A stretch of 64,000 nucleotides of DNA from an uncultured Pelagibacteraceae bacterium (GTDB lineage: Bacteria > Pseudomonadota > Alphaproteobacteria > Pelagibacterales > Pelagibacteraceae), in contig CACAIK010000001.1 of assembly GCA_902532525.1 (NCBI GenBank), positions 1 to 64,000 of the forward strand. The letters run 5' to 3'. The notes under the pieces are model-generated. The model saw nothing but the letters and a program-made list of their open reading frames with translations. It was not told the DNA's origin and made no database searches. Shown piece after piece: positions 1 to 9,219 of the stretch (positions are counted from its first letter, which is position 1; every line of letters starts with the position of its first letter). Made by a program: the position numbers and the translations under genes.

Positions 1-1112
1 CCCCATTTAAAAGCCATTTCACAACTTGTAAGATAAAATTCCCACATCCTTAAAAATTTTTCATCAAACATTTCTAAAACTTGATCTTTTTTTGATAGAA
101 ATCTTTCTTTCCAATTTCTTAATGTGTGAGCATAGTGCATCCTTAAAATCTCTATATCTGTAGCTATAAGTCCAGAATCCTCTATTGGCCTCGCTATTTC
201 GCTTAAACTAGGGGTATATCCACCAGGAAATATATATTTTGTTATCCAAGGCTGTGGGTCTCTAGGTGGTAGATTTGATCCAATTGTGTGTATCAAAGCT
301 ACTCCATCCTTTTTTAACATTTGAGACACTCTATTAAAATAGGTTTGATAGAATTTTTTTCCAACATGTTCAAACATTCCAACACTAACTATCCTATCAA
401 ATTTTTCATTCAATTGTCTGTAATCTATTAATTTAAATTCAACTTGATTATCTAAATTTAATTCTTTGGCTTTTTCTTGGCTATATTTTAATTGATTTTC
501 TGAAAGTGTAATTCCAGTAACCGAAGCTTTTGTTTTTTTTGCAATGTCAATTGCAAGTGTTCCCCAACCAGATCCAATATCTAAAACTTTTTGGTTAGGT
601 TGTATATGAAGTTTTTTAATTATGTGATCAATTTTATTTTCTTGAGCAATTTCCAAGGTATCATTCTCATTTTTGAAGTATGCACATGAATATTGTCTTT
701 TTTTATCAAGAAACAAATCATATAATTTTTCTGAAATATCATAATGGTGTGCAACATTTTGTTTAGATTTAACAATTTTATTAAAACTTGTTAAATATTT
801 TAAAGTTCCCTTTACTTTATTTAATGTCTTTCCATAAATATTAATATCTGCTCTTCCAATATTTTTAAAAGCTATATCAAGAAATTCCGTCAAGGTTCCA
901 TTTTTTAATCTTAAAGAGCCATTGGTATATGCTTCACCAAAATATAAATCAGGATGGAAAAGTAATTTTTTATGCAAACTTTTGTCTAACAATTGTAATT
1001 CTATAGGAATTTCTTTCAAAGGCTTTCCTATAACATATCTGTTAGAATTATAATCTATTAAGATAAAGCCATCTTCTTTGAATAAATCATTTAAAAAATT
1101 TATAAGTTTCAT
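1..1112 (-). CDS. cfa: Cyclopropane-fatty-acyl-phospholipid synthase (partial; C-terminus beyond window start)
   Basis: Reverse-strand reading from ATG at 1112-1110 gives MKLINFLNDLFKEDGFILIDYNSNRYVIG...HHYDISEKLYDLFLD...VLDIGSGWGTLAIDIAKK...GGYTPSL, typical CFA synthase/SAM-methyltransferase motifs; open to the window edge. Confidence 0.9.
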   Translation of the reverse strand, partial: MKLINFLNDLFKEDGFILIDYNSNRYVIGKPLKEIPIELQLLDKSLHKKLLFHPDLYFGEAYTNGSLRLKNGTLTEFLDIAFKNIGRADINIYGKTLNKVKGTLKYLTSFNKIVKSKQNVAHHYDISEKLYDLFLDKKRQYSCAYFKNENDTLEIAQENKIDHIIKKLHIQPNQKVLDIGSGWGTLAIDIAKKTKASVTGITLSENQLKYSQEKAKELNLDNQVEFKLIDYRQLNEKFDRIVSVGMFEHVGKKFYQTYFNRVSQMLKKDGVALIHTIGSNLPPRDPQPWITKYIFPGGYTPSLSEIARPIEDSGLIATDIEILRMHYAHTLRNWKERFLSKKDQVLEMFDEKFLRMWEFYLTSCEMAFKW

Positions 1113-1990
1113 TATGCTGCTTTTAAGTGCTTAAAGTCAAAATCAACCTTTTGAAGTTCATCAAAAAATATTTTTTTTTCGTTTTCATTTAATAACTTCA
1201 ATGGTGGAATTAAATTCTGGTAGTCCTGATCAATTTGCGCCATAAAAGTATGTAATCCAGAGATTAAATTAAATTTATCGAAAATGCTTCTTACTAAACA
1301 CAACTTTTCGTTTAAAGATTGATCTGATCCATTTTGAAATTTATCGTAAACATCTCTTGCTAAAACTGAAGTAACATTTGTTGTTGCTGTAATTATTCCA
1401 GAGCAACCTAATTCAAGTCCTTTCAATAATTTTGACTCTGAACCTGGCATCACTGAAAAATTATCTATTTTCAAATTTTCATACAAATTATAAGAACTGT
1501 CTTTTACTCCAACTATTTGACTTGGAAATTTTTTTACCAGCTCTTCAACACAATCAATACTAAATTTATATCCTGAGAGTTTTTCGAAATTATATAAAAT
1601 TATTTTACATTCATTAATTTCATCTATTATTCTTGAGTAAAAATTAACCACATCGTGATCGCTATACTTATAATAGGCAGGGGGCATAATTAAAAATTTA
1701 TTAAACCCATTTGATTTGGCTATTTTTATCAAATTAATATTATCAACTAGCGAATTAAGACCAGTTCCAATTATAAATTTATCCCTATAATTACTTTTTG
1801 GTAACAAATTGATTAATTGAATTTTTTCCGAAAGAGATATGAGTTGTGATTGTCCAGTACTTCCAAAAAAAACTACTCCATGGCAACCTTTGTCGATTAG
1901 ATTTTCTGCATATTTAATCGTTTTTTCACTATTTAACGCCAAATTTTTATCTAATACTGACAATGTAGCTGCATATATTCCATTAATCAT
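1112..1990 (-). CDS. DHDPS/N-acetylneuraminate lyase family protein (DapA-like)
   Basis: ORF with GFFGSTGQ-type and GVKDSS (Schiff-base Lys) motifs. Confidence 0.8.
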   Translation of the reverse strand: MINGIYAATLSVLDKNLALNSEKTIKYAENLIDKGCHGVVFFGSTGQSQLISLSEKIQLINLLPKSNYRDKFIIGTGLNSLVDNINLIKIAKSNGFNKFLIMPPAYYKYSDHDVVNFYSRIIDEINECKIILYNFEKLSGYKFSIDCVEELVKKFPSQIVGVKDSSYNLYENLKIDNFSVMPGSESKLLKGLELGCSGIITATTNVTSVLARDVYDKFQNGSDQSLNEKLCLVRSIFDKFNLISGLHTFMAQIDQDYQNLIPPLKLLNENEKKIFFDELQKVDFDFKHLKAA

Positions 1991-2063
1991 AACTTAATTT
2001 TAAGACTATAATTATAGAATAGATTTAAGAAAAAAATAATAAAAAAATATATTCTAAATACGT

Positions 2064-2999
2064 ATGAAAGTTTGTGTTTATCTTAGCTATATAGGTCTTG
2101 GAGCAAATTTGTTACATCTTAGTTATGTGCATCAATTATCTGAAAAGTTTGGGCCTATAACAATTTTTACATTATGTAAGAATTTATCGGATGCATTGGA
2201 GGATGATTCTAAAATTAAAGAAGTCATAATAATAGATAAAAAATATAATAAATTTAAAAATATATTTAGTTTTTCATCAGAATTAAAAAAATACAATTTT
2301 GATAAAATATTTATTTATTATCCAAGTCCTAGAATATTCATCGCGTGTAAGTTAGCTGGAATAAAAGATATTTATCACTATCCTTTATTTAAAAAGAAAA
2401 ATCTTCATTTAATCAACGCAGCACAAAAGTTTACTGCAAATGTATTAAACATAGAGAAATGTCAAACATACACAAAAATTCAAATAAATGAAAATAAACT
2501 CAAAAGTGTCTCAACTTATTTTGATAAATCAAAATTTAACATTGTAATAGGAGCTGGATCTTCAGGTCCAACAACAAAATGGGGCACTGATAATTACTCA
2601 AATCTAATAAATGAGTTAAATAAACTAAATAAATTTAATTTTTTTATTTTATGTGGTCCTAATGAAAAATTAATTGCCCAAGAAATAATGGATAAGGTTG
2701 AGGGGGATAATATTACAGATCTTAGTAACAAAAATATCTCAGAAGTAATACCTTTTATAGCTTCCGCAGATATGTATGTGGGGAATGATTCATTTGGTTC
2801 ACATATTTCATCACAATCTGGCAAACCAAGCCTTGTGATTTTATTGGACTCACCAAAAGCATATACGGATTATACTCCTAATCATATAAGAATCATTCCT
2901 GAAGGATATGATATTAATAATATTACACATGGAAGTGAAATTGATCCAAATTTAATTAAGGTCGAACAAGTATACAAATCAATACTAAGTTATACTTAA
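2064..2999 (+). CDS. Glycosyltransferase family 9 (heptosyltransferase-like)
   Basis: ORF; GAGSSGPTTKWGTDNY and YVGNDSFGSHISSQSGKPSLVI motifs of GT9. Confidence 0.75.
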   Translation: MKVCVYLSYIGLGANLLHLSYVHQLSEKFGPITIFTLCKNLSDALEDDSKIKEVIIIDKKYNKFKNIFSFSSELKKYNFDKIFIYYPSPRIFIACKLAGIKDIYHYPLFKKKNLHLINAAQKFTANVLNIEKCQTYTKIQINENKLKSVSTYFDKSKFNIVIGAGSSGPTTKWGTDNYSNLINELNKLNKFNFFILCGPNEKLIAQEIMDKVEGDNITDLSNKNISEVIPFIASADMYVGNDSFGSHISSQSGKPSLVILLDSPKAYTDYTPNHIRIIPEGYDINNITHGSEIDPNLIKVEQVYKSILSYT

Positions 3000-3505
3000 A
3001 CAACCGATTTTAAGACTGTGTCTTTGGCTTGGTTCACTAAAGTAGCAATATTATTTAATTCTGGACTTCTATCTGGATGAATTTTTTTCATAATTTTTTT
3101 ATAAGAATTCATCACTTCATCTTTTGTATATTTTTTTTTGGGATCTAAATTTAAAATTCTATATGCTTCATCTAAACTCATATTCTGAGATGACATATTT
3201 TGATTAAATTGATTAAAATTAAATCTGCCAGAATTTTTTAAAACTCTAAAAAGTCCCCATAACCTAAATAGCTGAAATAAAGAAATACCTGCTTTCGTTT
3301 TAATTAAAGGCAAAATAGCCAACATAAATGGTAAGGAAAATATATATCTTCCTGCATATGCCATTATTACCGCTAACAATATTGAAGAAATTATAATAAA
3401 TGTTCTTACAAATTTTGATATTTTTTTTGTTGAGGTTTTGGCAAACCAATTGAGTAAAATATAAAGAATTATAAAGATTATTAGTATTGCAAAAAAAATA
3501 TTCAT
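2996..3505 (-). CDS. Membrane-anchored J-domain protein (Pam18/Tim14-like architecture)
   Basis: N-terminal TM segments, C-terminal J-domain with HPD (KKIHPDRSPE). Confidence 0.75.
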   Translation of the reverse strand: MNIFFAILIIFIILYILLNWFAKTSTKKISKFVRTFIIISSILLAVIMAYAGRYIFSLPFMLAILPLIKTKAGISLFQLFRLWGLFRVLKNSGRFNFNQFNQNMSSQNMSLDEAYRILNLDPKKKYTKDEVMNSYKKIMKKIHPDRSPELNNIATLVNQAKDTVLKSVV

Positions 3506-3522
3506 AAATTAATTAAATTTAA

Positions 3523-5604
3523 ATGAAAATACCACAGCTTAAAAAAAAACCAGAATTAAAATCTTGTCACAACGTAACTTGGGAAGACGATTATAGTTGG
3601 ATACATCAGGAAAATATACTTGAAGTATTGAAAGATAGTTCAAAATTATTGCCAGAGGTGAGAAAATATCTTGAAGATGAAAATGATTATTTTAGTCATC
3701 AAATGTCAGATACAAAAGAAATTCAAAAAGTTTTATTCGATGAGATTAAAGGAAGAATTAAACTTGATGATGAGTCTCTTCCGTTTAAAGATGTAAGATA
3801 TAGTTACTGGACAAAAACAACAACAAAAGGAAATTATTCTATAAAGTTAAGAAAAAAAATTGGTTCTGATGAAATAGAAGAAATTTGGAATGGTGATTTA
3901 GAAAAAGAAAAGCTTAAAACAGAATATTTTGGGCTTGGAGACTTAGAAGTTAGCTATAATGATAAATTGCTAGCTTATTCATTAGATTTAAAAGGATCTG
4001 AATATTACACCATACATATAAGAGATATTAAAAGTCGAGAGCAAGTTGGTGAAAAAATTAAAAATACAAGTGGTGGAATAACATTTAGCTTAGATGACAA
4101 ATATATTTTTTACTCTAAGCTTGATGACAATCACAGACCAAGGGAAATTTACAGGCATGAAATTGGAACTCCTGCTAGTAAAGATATTCTTATATTTAAA
4201 GAAGAAAGTGAAGCATTTACTGTAGGAATAGGTCTTAGCTCTGATGAAAAGTATTTTTTTATTACATCATCTGATCATAATACGTCCGAACAGTATTATT
4301 TTAAAGCAGATGAAATAATTCCAAAACCAAAACTAATTGATAAAAGAAAAAGAGGGATAATATATTCGGTCAATTCATGGAATGATAATTTTTACAAACA
4401 TACAAATGAAGATGCAGAAGATTTTAAAATCGAAAAGACAAATGATTTAGAAAAAAAGGAGTGGGGAACATTTATACCTGCACGAGAAGAGGTTTTGATT
4501 GGAGGATTAATTTTTTTAAATGATTGGATTATAAGATCTGAAACTTCTAATGCATTATCAAAATTAATATTAAGAAATCCAAAAAATGATGAAGAAGAAG
4601 AAATATTTTTTTCAGATGAAAAAGTTATTGTTCCTGGTGTATCGTTAACCCAAAGAGATAGAAATACTGATACCGTTTATTTATCATATTCATCACCAAA
4701 AACTCCTGGAAGGACTTACCTATACAACCTTAAAACAAAGGAGAAAAAATTAGTTAAAGAACAAGAGATTCCTAGTGGCCATAATTCTGATGACTACATA
4801 GTTGAAAGATTAGAGTGTGCCTCTCATGATGGAAGAATGGTTCCTATTACCATAACAAGACATAAAAAAACTAAATTAGATGGATCTGCAAAATTATTAT
4901 TATATGGATACGGATCATACGGAAGTTCTATGTCACCAAGTTTTTCCTCAACCAGAATAAGTTTAATCGAACGAGATATTATATGGGTAACTTCTCATAT
5001 TAGAGGCGGTATGGAAAAAGGAATGAAATGGTGGAAAGAGGGAAAATTATTAAACAAAAAAAATACATTTGAAGATTACATTGCTTCTGCAAAATTTTTA
5101 ATTGAAAAAAAGTTTACGTCTAAAGGTAATATTATTGGAATGGGTGGATCTGCTGGAGGTCTTTTAATGGGAGCCGTTGTTAACCAAGCGCCTGAATTAT
5201 TTTTGGGTATTGTTATGGCTGTTCCTTTCGTTGACTCGTTGACCACGAACTTAGACCATTCGTTACCATTAACAGTCGGAGAATTTGATGAATTTGGAAA
5301 TGCTAAAGATAAAAAAGAACACTTTGATTACATATTTTCATATGCGCCTTATAACAATATTAAAAAGATGGATTACCCAAACATTTTGATAACTACAAGT
5401 CTAAGTGATAACAGGGTATTATTTGATGAGCCAGCAAAATTTACTGCAAAATTAAGGGATTACAAAACGGATAACAATTTACTTTTATTAAAAACAGAAA
5501 TGAATGCAGGTCATGGAGGAAAATCTGGGAGAGATGGAGCAATTGAGGAGATTGCAGTTGACTACGCGTTCGCTTTGAAAATAGCTGGAAAATTAAACAC
5601 TTGA
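3523..5604 (+). CDS. ptrB: Oligopeptidase B (S9A prolyl oligopeptidase family)
   Basis: Ser-nucleophile motif GGSAGGLLMG, C-terminal NAGHGGKSGR; beta-propeller-like N-half. Confidence 0.9.
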   Translation: MKIPQLKKKPELKSCHNVTWEDDYSWIHQENILEVLKDSSKLLPEVRKYLEDENDYFSHQMSDTKEIQKVLFDEIKGRIKLDDESLPFKDVRYSYWTKTTTKGNYSIKLRKKIGSDEIEEIWNGDLEKEKLKTEYFGLGDLEVSYNDKLLAYSLDLKGSEYYTIHIRDIKSREQVGEKIKNTSGGITFSLDDKYIFYSKLDDNHRPREIYRHEIGTPASKDILIFKEESEAFTVGIGLSSDEKYFFITSSDHNTSEQYYFKADEIIPKPKLIDKRKRGIIYSVNSWNDNFYKHTNEDAEDFKIEKTNDLEKKEWGTFIPAREEVLIGGLIFLNDWIIRSETSNALSKLILRNPKNDEEEEIFFSDEKVIVPGVSLTQRDRNTDTVYLSYSSPKTPGRTYLYNLKTKEKKLVKEQEIPSGHNSDDYIVERLECASHDGRMVPITITRHKKTKLDGSAKLLLYGYGSYGSSMSPSFSSTRISLIERDIIWVTSHIRGGMEKGMKWWKEGKLLNKKNTFEDYIASAKFLIEKKFTSKGNIIGMGGSAGGLLMGAVVNQAPELFLGIVMAVPFVDSLTTNLDHSLPLTVGEFDEFGNAKDKKEHFDYIFSYAPYNNIKKMDYPNILITTSLSDNRVLFDEPAKFTAKLRDYKTDNNLLLLKTEMNAGHGGKSGRDGAIEEIAVDYAFALKIAGKLNT

Positions 5605-5605
5605 T

Positions 5606-5633
5606 CTTGAAATATCAAAATTAATTACCATAT
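5606..5633 (+). promoter_or_regulatory. Putative sigma32 (RpoH)-type promoter of hsp20
   Basis: CTTGAAA (5606-5612), 13-nt spacer, TACCATAT (5626-5633) resembling CCCCATNT. Confidence 0.6.
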
Positions 5634-5640
5634 AAACATT

Positions 5641-5692
5641 GTTAGTCGCCTAATGGGGCTAGCAATAAATAAACTTGCTTAATTAAAGGAGG
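5641..5692 (+). promoter_or_regulatory. Putative ROSE-like RNA thermometer in hsp20 5'UTR (two hairpins)
   Basis: Hairpin 1 5641-5663 (GTTAGTCgCC/TAAT/GGGGCTAGC); hairpin 2 CTTGCTT 5674-5680 with AAGGAGG 5686-5692, a single central G-G opposition, covering the SD upstream of ATG 5698. Confidence 0.6.
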
Positions 5693-5697
5693 ATAAT

Positions 5698-6144
5698 ATG
5701 ACAAGTAAGGATCTATCAATTTTCAACTCACTTCGGCCTTTCTCAATTGGTTTTGACGATATGTTTGACCAATTTGAAACTATGTTGGGCAATGGTGGTT
5801 TAAGTATGCAATCAAACTACCCGCCTTACAACATAAGAAGAACTGGCAAAGATAACTACTCAATTGAGGTTGCTTTAGCTGGTTTTAGCAAAAAAGATGT
5901 TGAGGTAGAGTTTGAAGATAATCTATTAACTGTAAGAACTAAACAAGTTGATAGAAGTGAAAACAAAAACCAAGATGGAGAGATAATCCACAAAGGTATA
6001 TCGCAAAGACAATTTGCGAGATCATTTACAATTGCTGATGATGTAAAAGTGAATGGTGCAGAGTTAAAAGATGGTCTTTTAACAATTGCATGTGAAAGGA
6101 TTATCCCGGAACATAAAAAAAAGAAACTTATTGAAATTAAATAA
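5698..6144 (+). CDS. Small heat shock protein Hsp20/IbpA family
   Basis: Alpha-crystallin domain YSIEVALAGFSKKDVEVEFEDNLLTV; SD AGGAGG. Confidence 0.95.
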   Translation: MTSKDLSIFNSLRPFSIGFDDMFDQFETMLGNGGLSMQSNYPPYNIRRTGKDNYSIEVALAGFSKKDVEVEFEDNLLTVRTKQVDRSENKNQDGEIIHKGISQRQFARSFTIADDVKVNGAELKDGLLTIACERIIPEHKKKKLIEIK

Positions 6145-6152
6145 GTACCTTG

Positions 6153-6175
6153 CTTGTGGGGCTAGTCCCCACAAG
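6153..6175. terminator. Stem-loop between convergent hsp20 and lipoprotein genes
   Basis: Perfect 9-bp inverted repeat CTTGTGGGG-CTAGT-CCCCACAAG; no clear U-tract. Confidence 0.6.
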
Positions 6176-6176
6176 G

Positions 6177-6509
6177 CTAAATACATCCACTAGAGCTAAA
6201 TCCGATAATAATCCCTGATGCATTCACCTCAAATTTTCTTTCACAAGGAATTCCATATTTTTTTGTTTTGTAGATAAGCATTTCATTTCCAAGTTCATTG
6301 ACAAAATCTTCTGAAGGTGAGCCTAATTCTAATCTCATCTCATTAACTTCTTTTCCAACGAATTGACCAAATTTTTCATTCTCTTTTTCAGCCACTTCAT
6401 CAGATTTCTTTTTAATTGTTTGGCATCCATTTAAAAAAATTATTGTTAATGTGATAAACAGAGCAATAAATTTTTTTGATAAAGTATTATTTTTAAAAGC
6501 AACAATCAT
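6177..6509 (-). CDS. Small predicted lipoprotein
   Basis: Signal sequence with lipobox-like FLNGC; SmpA/OmlA-like size. Confidence 0.5.
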   Translation of the reverse strand: MIVAFKNNTLSKKFIALFITLTIIFLNGCQTIKKKSDEVAEKENEKFGQFVGKEVNEMRLELGSPSEDFVNELGNEMLIYKTKKYGIPCERKFEVNASGIIIGFSSSGCI

Positions 6510-6647
6510 TAATACATACCTAAAGTTGAATTATGTTAACAATTTGTTCAAAACTTTCATTAAATTGTTTGAATTTAATACAAATTTGAAAAGATAAGAA
6601 ATTTTAAAGATTATTGAGTTATTGATTTATTATATTAAAGAAATGCT

Positions 6648-8147
6648 ATGGCAACAGACTTAAGAATATCAAATATATCAAAAATATATCCAGGATGTAT
6701 AGCTAATGACAATGTATCTCTTCAATTTAAAAGTGGAAAAATATATGCATTATTAGGAGAGAACGGAGCTGGAAAATCTACATTGGTAAAAATTTTGTCT
6801 GGTGTAGTGAGCCCAGATAATGGTGAGGTTTTTTTAAATGAAAAAAATTTAAAATTAAGTTCTCCACTCGATGCCAAGAAAAATAAAATTGGAATGGTTT
6901 TTCAGCATTTCAATTTATTTGAAACTTTATCAGTATTTGAAAACTTAAGTATAGATGCAACCGAAGATAACGAAAGTTTAAGGGTAAGAGTAAATGAAAT
7001 ATTAAAAAAATATAACTTTAGTATTGATCTTGATGTTCCTGTATTAAATTTATCAGCAGGGCAAAAGCAAAAGGTTGAGATTATAAGATGTCTTTTAAGA
7101 AGCCCTAAAGTTCTAATCATGGACGAGCCTACATCTGTTTTGACTGAGCAGGAAACAGAGGAATTATTTATATCTTTAAAAAAATTCTGTGATGAAGGAA
7201 TATTAATTATTTACATAACTCACAAGTTAAAAGAAGTTTTGTCTTTATGTGATGAGGTTGCTGTAATGCGAAAAGGTAAGGTTGTATCGGTTAGCCAAAC
7301 ACAAAATGAAAGAGTTGAAACTCTCGCAAATAAGATGGTTGGTCAAAAACTAGCGAAAATTAAGAAAAAAATTAATATTTCCAAAAATAAAGATGAGATA
7401 TTTAAAGTAAAACATTTAAATTTTTATAGCGATGATCCTTTTGAAACAAATTTAGTTAATCTAAATTTTTCTGTAAAGAAAGGAGAATGTTTAGGTATAG
7501 CGGGTATTTCTGGCAATGGTCAAAACGAACTCTTTCAAATTTTGAGTGGGGAAATAATTACACCAGATACATCAATCATTTTTCGAAATAAGGAAATTGC
7601 TAAATTAAATCCAAAGCAACGACGAGAATATTTAATGGCTTTTTCTCCTGAAGATAGAATATCTCAAGCAGCTGTACCTGAATTAAAAATATATGAAAAT
7701 GTAGCTTTAAATAATTTTAAGTCATCAAATTTTTTTGAAAAAGGTTTGGTAAATGAAAAAAAAATTAAAGAGCATTCAAAGAAAATATTATCTGACTTCT
7801 CAGTAAATACAGATAATGTTGAATTAAAAAGCCAATTTCTATCGGGTGGAAATTTACAAAAACTTATTTTAGGGAGAGAGTTAATTACAGCTCCGGAATT
7901 ATTAATTTGTTACAATCCAACATGGGGGCTAGATGTGGGTGCAATCAATTATATTCATGAAACACTTATAAAAATTAACGATCAAGAAAAATCAACGATT
8001 TTAATTTCTACAGATACGGAGGAGTTATTAAAACTCAGTGATAGAATTGCAGTTATTTACAAAGGTAAGCTTTCAAAAATAATGCCCTCAGAGGAAGTCA
8101 CTCCAGAAAAATTAGGAGTTCTAATGGGAGGAGGTTCCATTGATTAA
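6648..8147 (+). CDS. ABC transporter ATP-binding protein, nucleoside/simple-sugar type (dual NBD)
   Basis: Two NBDs, Walker A GENGAGKST, second half degenerate GISGNGQNEL; followed by two permeases and a BMP protein. Confidence 0.9.
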   Translation: MATDLRISNISKIYPGCIANDNVSLQFKSGKIYALLGENGAGKSTLVKILSGVVSPDNGEVFLNEKNLKLSSPLDAKKNKIGMVFQHFNLFETLSVFENLSIDATEDNESLRVRVNEILKKYNFSIDLDVPVLNLSAGQKQKVEIIRCLLRSPKVLIMDEPTSVLTEQETEELFISLKKFCDEGILIIYITHKLKEVLSLCDEVAVMRKGKVVSVSQTQNERVETLANKMVGQKLAKIKKKINISKNKDEIFKVKHLNFYSDDPFETNLVNLNFSVKKGECLGIAGISGNGQNELFQILSGEIITPDTSIIFRNKEIAKLNPKQRREYLMAFSPEDRISQAAVPELKIYENVALNNFKSSNFFEKGLVNEKKIKEHSKKILSDFSVNTDNVELKSQFLSGGNLQKLILGRELITAPELLICYNPTWGLDVGAINYIHETLIKINDQEKSTILISTDTEELLKLSDRIAVIYKGKLSKIMPSEEVTPEKLGVLMGGGSID

Positions 8148-9219
8148 AATTGAAAAAAGAAATGATGTACCAATGGCATTATATTTTTTTACTCCTTTTA
8201 TTGCAATCATACTTACAATTTTAGGTGGCGGTATAATTTTTTATATTTTAGGCTTTAATCCAATAGAAGCACTTAAGTTTTACTTTATAACTCCTATTTC
8301 GAATTTATATGGATTTAGTGAATTGCTACTCAAAGCAACCCCCCTTTGCTTAATTGCTATTGGTTTATCATTTTGTTTTAAAAGTAATAATTGGAATATT
8401 GGTGCAGAAGGGCAATTAACTTTTGGTGCGATTGTAGGAGGAGGAGTTGCTCTTTTATTTTATAATCAAGAAGGTTTTTATATATTGCCTTTAGTTATAA
8501 TTGCTGGAGCAATCGGGGGAATGATCTTTGCACTTATCCCAGCAATCCTTAAAACATATTTTAATACAAATGAGATTTTAGTTAGTCTTATGTTGGTTTA
8601 CGTTTCAAAGCTACTCTTAGATTACTTAGTAGTTGGGCCATGGAGTAATCCTGAAGGTTTTAATTTTCCTGAAACAAGACAATTTAGTGACTCATCTAGA
8701 ATGCCATTATTATTTGAAGGTTTGAGAATTCATGCTGGTATTTTTTTAGCTCTTGCAGCAGTTATGCTGAGTTGGTTTGTTCTTTATAAAACCTATTTAG
8801 GCTTTCAGATTAAAGTATCTGGTCTAAGTTTAAAAACTGCTAAGTATGCTGGGTTTAAAGGAAAAACTATGATTTTGGTTGTTTTTATGATTAGTGGTGC
8901 TTGCGCGGGATTAGCTGGAGTTGGTGAAATTACTGGACCTATTGGACAACTGCATAGAATGATATCCCCCGATTACGGTTTTACAGCAATTATTGTTGCC
9001 TTTTTAGGTCGTCTTAATCCTTTTGGCATAATTTTTGCGTCTTTGGTTGTTGCTTTGACATACCTTGGTGCTGAAACGGCTCAAATTTTTTTACAAATAC
9101 CAAAATATACCGGCCAAGTCTTTCAGGGTATGATCTTATTTTTTTTACTCGCATCTGATTATTTGCTTTTTTTCAAAGTTAAAATTTTAAATTTAAAAAA
9201 AAATGAGCTTAGACATTAG
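8140..9219 (+). CDS. ABC transporter permease (nucleoside/BMP type)
   Basis: NNWNIGAEGQLTFGAI motif; polytopic; operonic. Confidence 0.9.
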   Translation: MIKIEKRNDVPMALYFFTPFIAIILTILGGGIIFYILGFNPIEALKFYFITPISNLYGFSELLLKATPLCLIAIGLSFCFKSNNWNIGAEGQLTFGAIVGGGVALLFYNQEGFYILPLVIIAGAIGGMIFALIPAILKTYFNTNEILVSLMLVYVSKLLLDYLVVGPWSNPEGFNFPETRQFSDSSRMPLLFEGLRIHAGIFLALAAVMLSWFVLYKTYLGFQIKVSGLSLKTAKYAGFKGKTMILVVFMISGACAGLAGVGEITGPIGQLHRMISPDYGFTAIIVAFLGRLNPFGIIFASLVVALTYLGAETAQIFLQIPKYTGQVFQGMILFFLLASDYLLFFKVKILNLKKNELRH

